From contig JAIXKI010000023.1 of the NCBI GenBank assembly GCA_026936105.1, forward strand, positions 99,484 through 163,483: DNA of 64,000 bases, given 5' to 3'. Numbering within the stretch: position 1 is the stretch's first letter; each line of letters opens with the position of its first letter. Source of the stretch: Chitinophagales bacterium (GTDB taxonomy: Bacteria; Bacteroidota; Bacteroidia; Chitinophagales; Chitinophagaceae). This document shows positions 63,686 through 64,000 of this stretch, one piece after another. Both the position numbers and the translations under genes were made by a program. The notes under the pieces were generated by a model. That model did no database searches, was not told the DNA's origin, and was given only the letters and a program-made list of their open reading frames with translations.

Positions 63686-64000
63686 GCTTAATTCAGGAAA
63701 TATTGAACAATGGATTGGACAGATCCTCGATAGACACTCCTCTGCGTGAGGATGCCTTTGAACTTAGCGACAGCGAAAAGATTGACAAGATAGAATATCA
63801 TTTTGCACAGATCATGGACATCCTCGGGCTTGACCTGGAAGATGACAGCCTGAGCGGCACGCCGAGAAGAGTGGCCAAGATGTTTGTAAAGGAAATGTTC
63901 AGCGGACTGAATCCGAAGAACAAACCGCAGATAAGCCTTTTTGATAATAAATACGGATATAAAAAGATGCTGGTGGAAAAAGATATCACTCTTTACTCCA
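63682..64000 (+). CDS. folE: GTP cyclohydrolase I, N-terminal part (truncated by window end)
   Basis: First 106 residues only; the window ends before the conserved CEHH zinc motif. Visible family text: IEYHFAQIMDILGLDLEDDSLSGTPRRVAKMFVKEMFSGLNP, then ISLFDNKYGYKKMLVEKDITLYS, immediately before where CEHH would follow. It makes 7,8-dihydroneopterin triphosphate from GTP for folate or biopterin. The ATG at 63682 overlaps the sigma gene stop (ATGA), pointing to translational coupling. Confidence 0.9.
   Translation, partial: MSLIQEILNNGLDRSSIDTPLREDAFELSDSEKIDKIEYHFAQIMDILGLDLEDDSLSGTPRRVAKMFVKEMFSGLNPKNKPQISLFDNKYGYKKMLVEKDITLYS

Overview
The window reads as the chromosome of a Bacteroidota bacterium, most likely in or near the Chitinophagaceae. 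Supporting signs are the many promoter boxes of the TAnnTTTG type, a type B gliding-motility/T9SS sorting domain, an Oar-like TonB-dependent receptor, DUF2911, a YfbK-type vWA protein and a TonB-like anti-sigma protein. Nearly everything looks like vertically inherited chromosome. I saw no prophage, insertion sequence, integron or CRISPR array.

Layout. 1-4.5 kb: a minus-strand nucleotide-sugar/glycan operon (cytidylyltransferase, SDR, FkbM methyltransferase, RmlC-type epimerase, GT2). 4.7-5.1 kb: a decayed mqnA remnant. 5.2-10.2 kb: purB and a large secreted LamG/PKD protein. 10.2-15.2 kb: prfC, a 273-bp tandem repeat array running into the 3' end of mnmA, then mnmA and marC. 15.3-19.7 kb: ABC permease, tsaD, trmN6 and a lysine/alanine-dehydrogenase-like gene. 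20.0-20.9 kb: tRNA-Leu(CAA) with a terminator, followed by five 124-bp repeats. 21-29.5 kb: GH2, acyl-CoA carboxylase beta, rnhA, DUF6580, manA, yraN, a lipoprotein and xerD. 29.5-38 kb: vWA/YfbK, divergent sigma and TonB-like anti-sigma genes, DUF2911, S9 peptidase and a protein of seven GYF_2 domains. 38-45.3 kb: a minus-strand operon of M14 peptidase, PIG-L deacetylase, two tiny membrane proteins and a sodium/solute symporter. 45.5-57.2 kb: ggt, DinB-like, outer-membrane barrel, TamB-like and Oar-like receptor. 57.2-60.8 kb: esterase, ATP-grasp, four-helix-bundle and carboxylate-amine ligase, an amidoligase-type cluster. 60.9-64 kb: DUF4230-like gene, secreted lipoprotein, ECF sigma factor and the start of folE.

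Most notable observations: (1) two identical bipartite promoters (11 nt + 12-nt spacer + 10 nt) upstream of the 62.0 kb lipoprotein and of the ECF sigma gene at 63.0 kb, predicting an autoregulated sigma regulon; (2) several TAnnTTTG boxes only 3-9 nt before start codons, predicting leaderless mRNAs; (3) the repeat-derived C-terminal tail of MnmA; (4) the esterase/ATP-grasp/GCS2 cluster interrupted by a four-helix-bundle gene with flanking inverted repeats; (5) two unlisted micro-ORFs (58 and 41 aa) before the symporter; (6) the mqnA relic.

All calls come from reading the sequence and from recalled family motifs. No database search was run.
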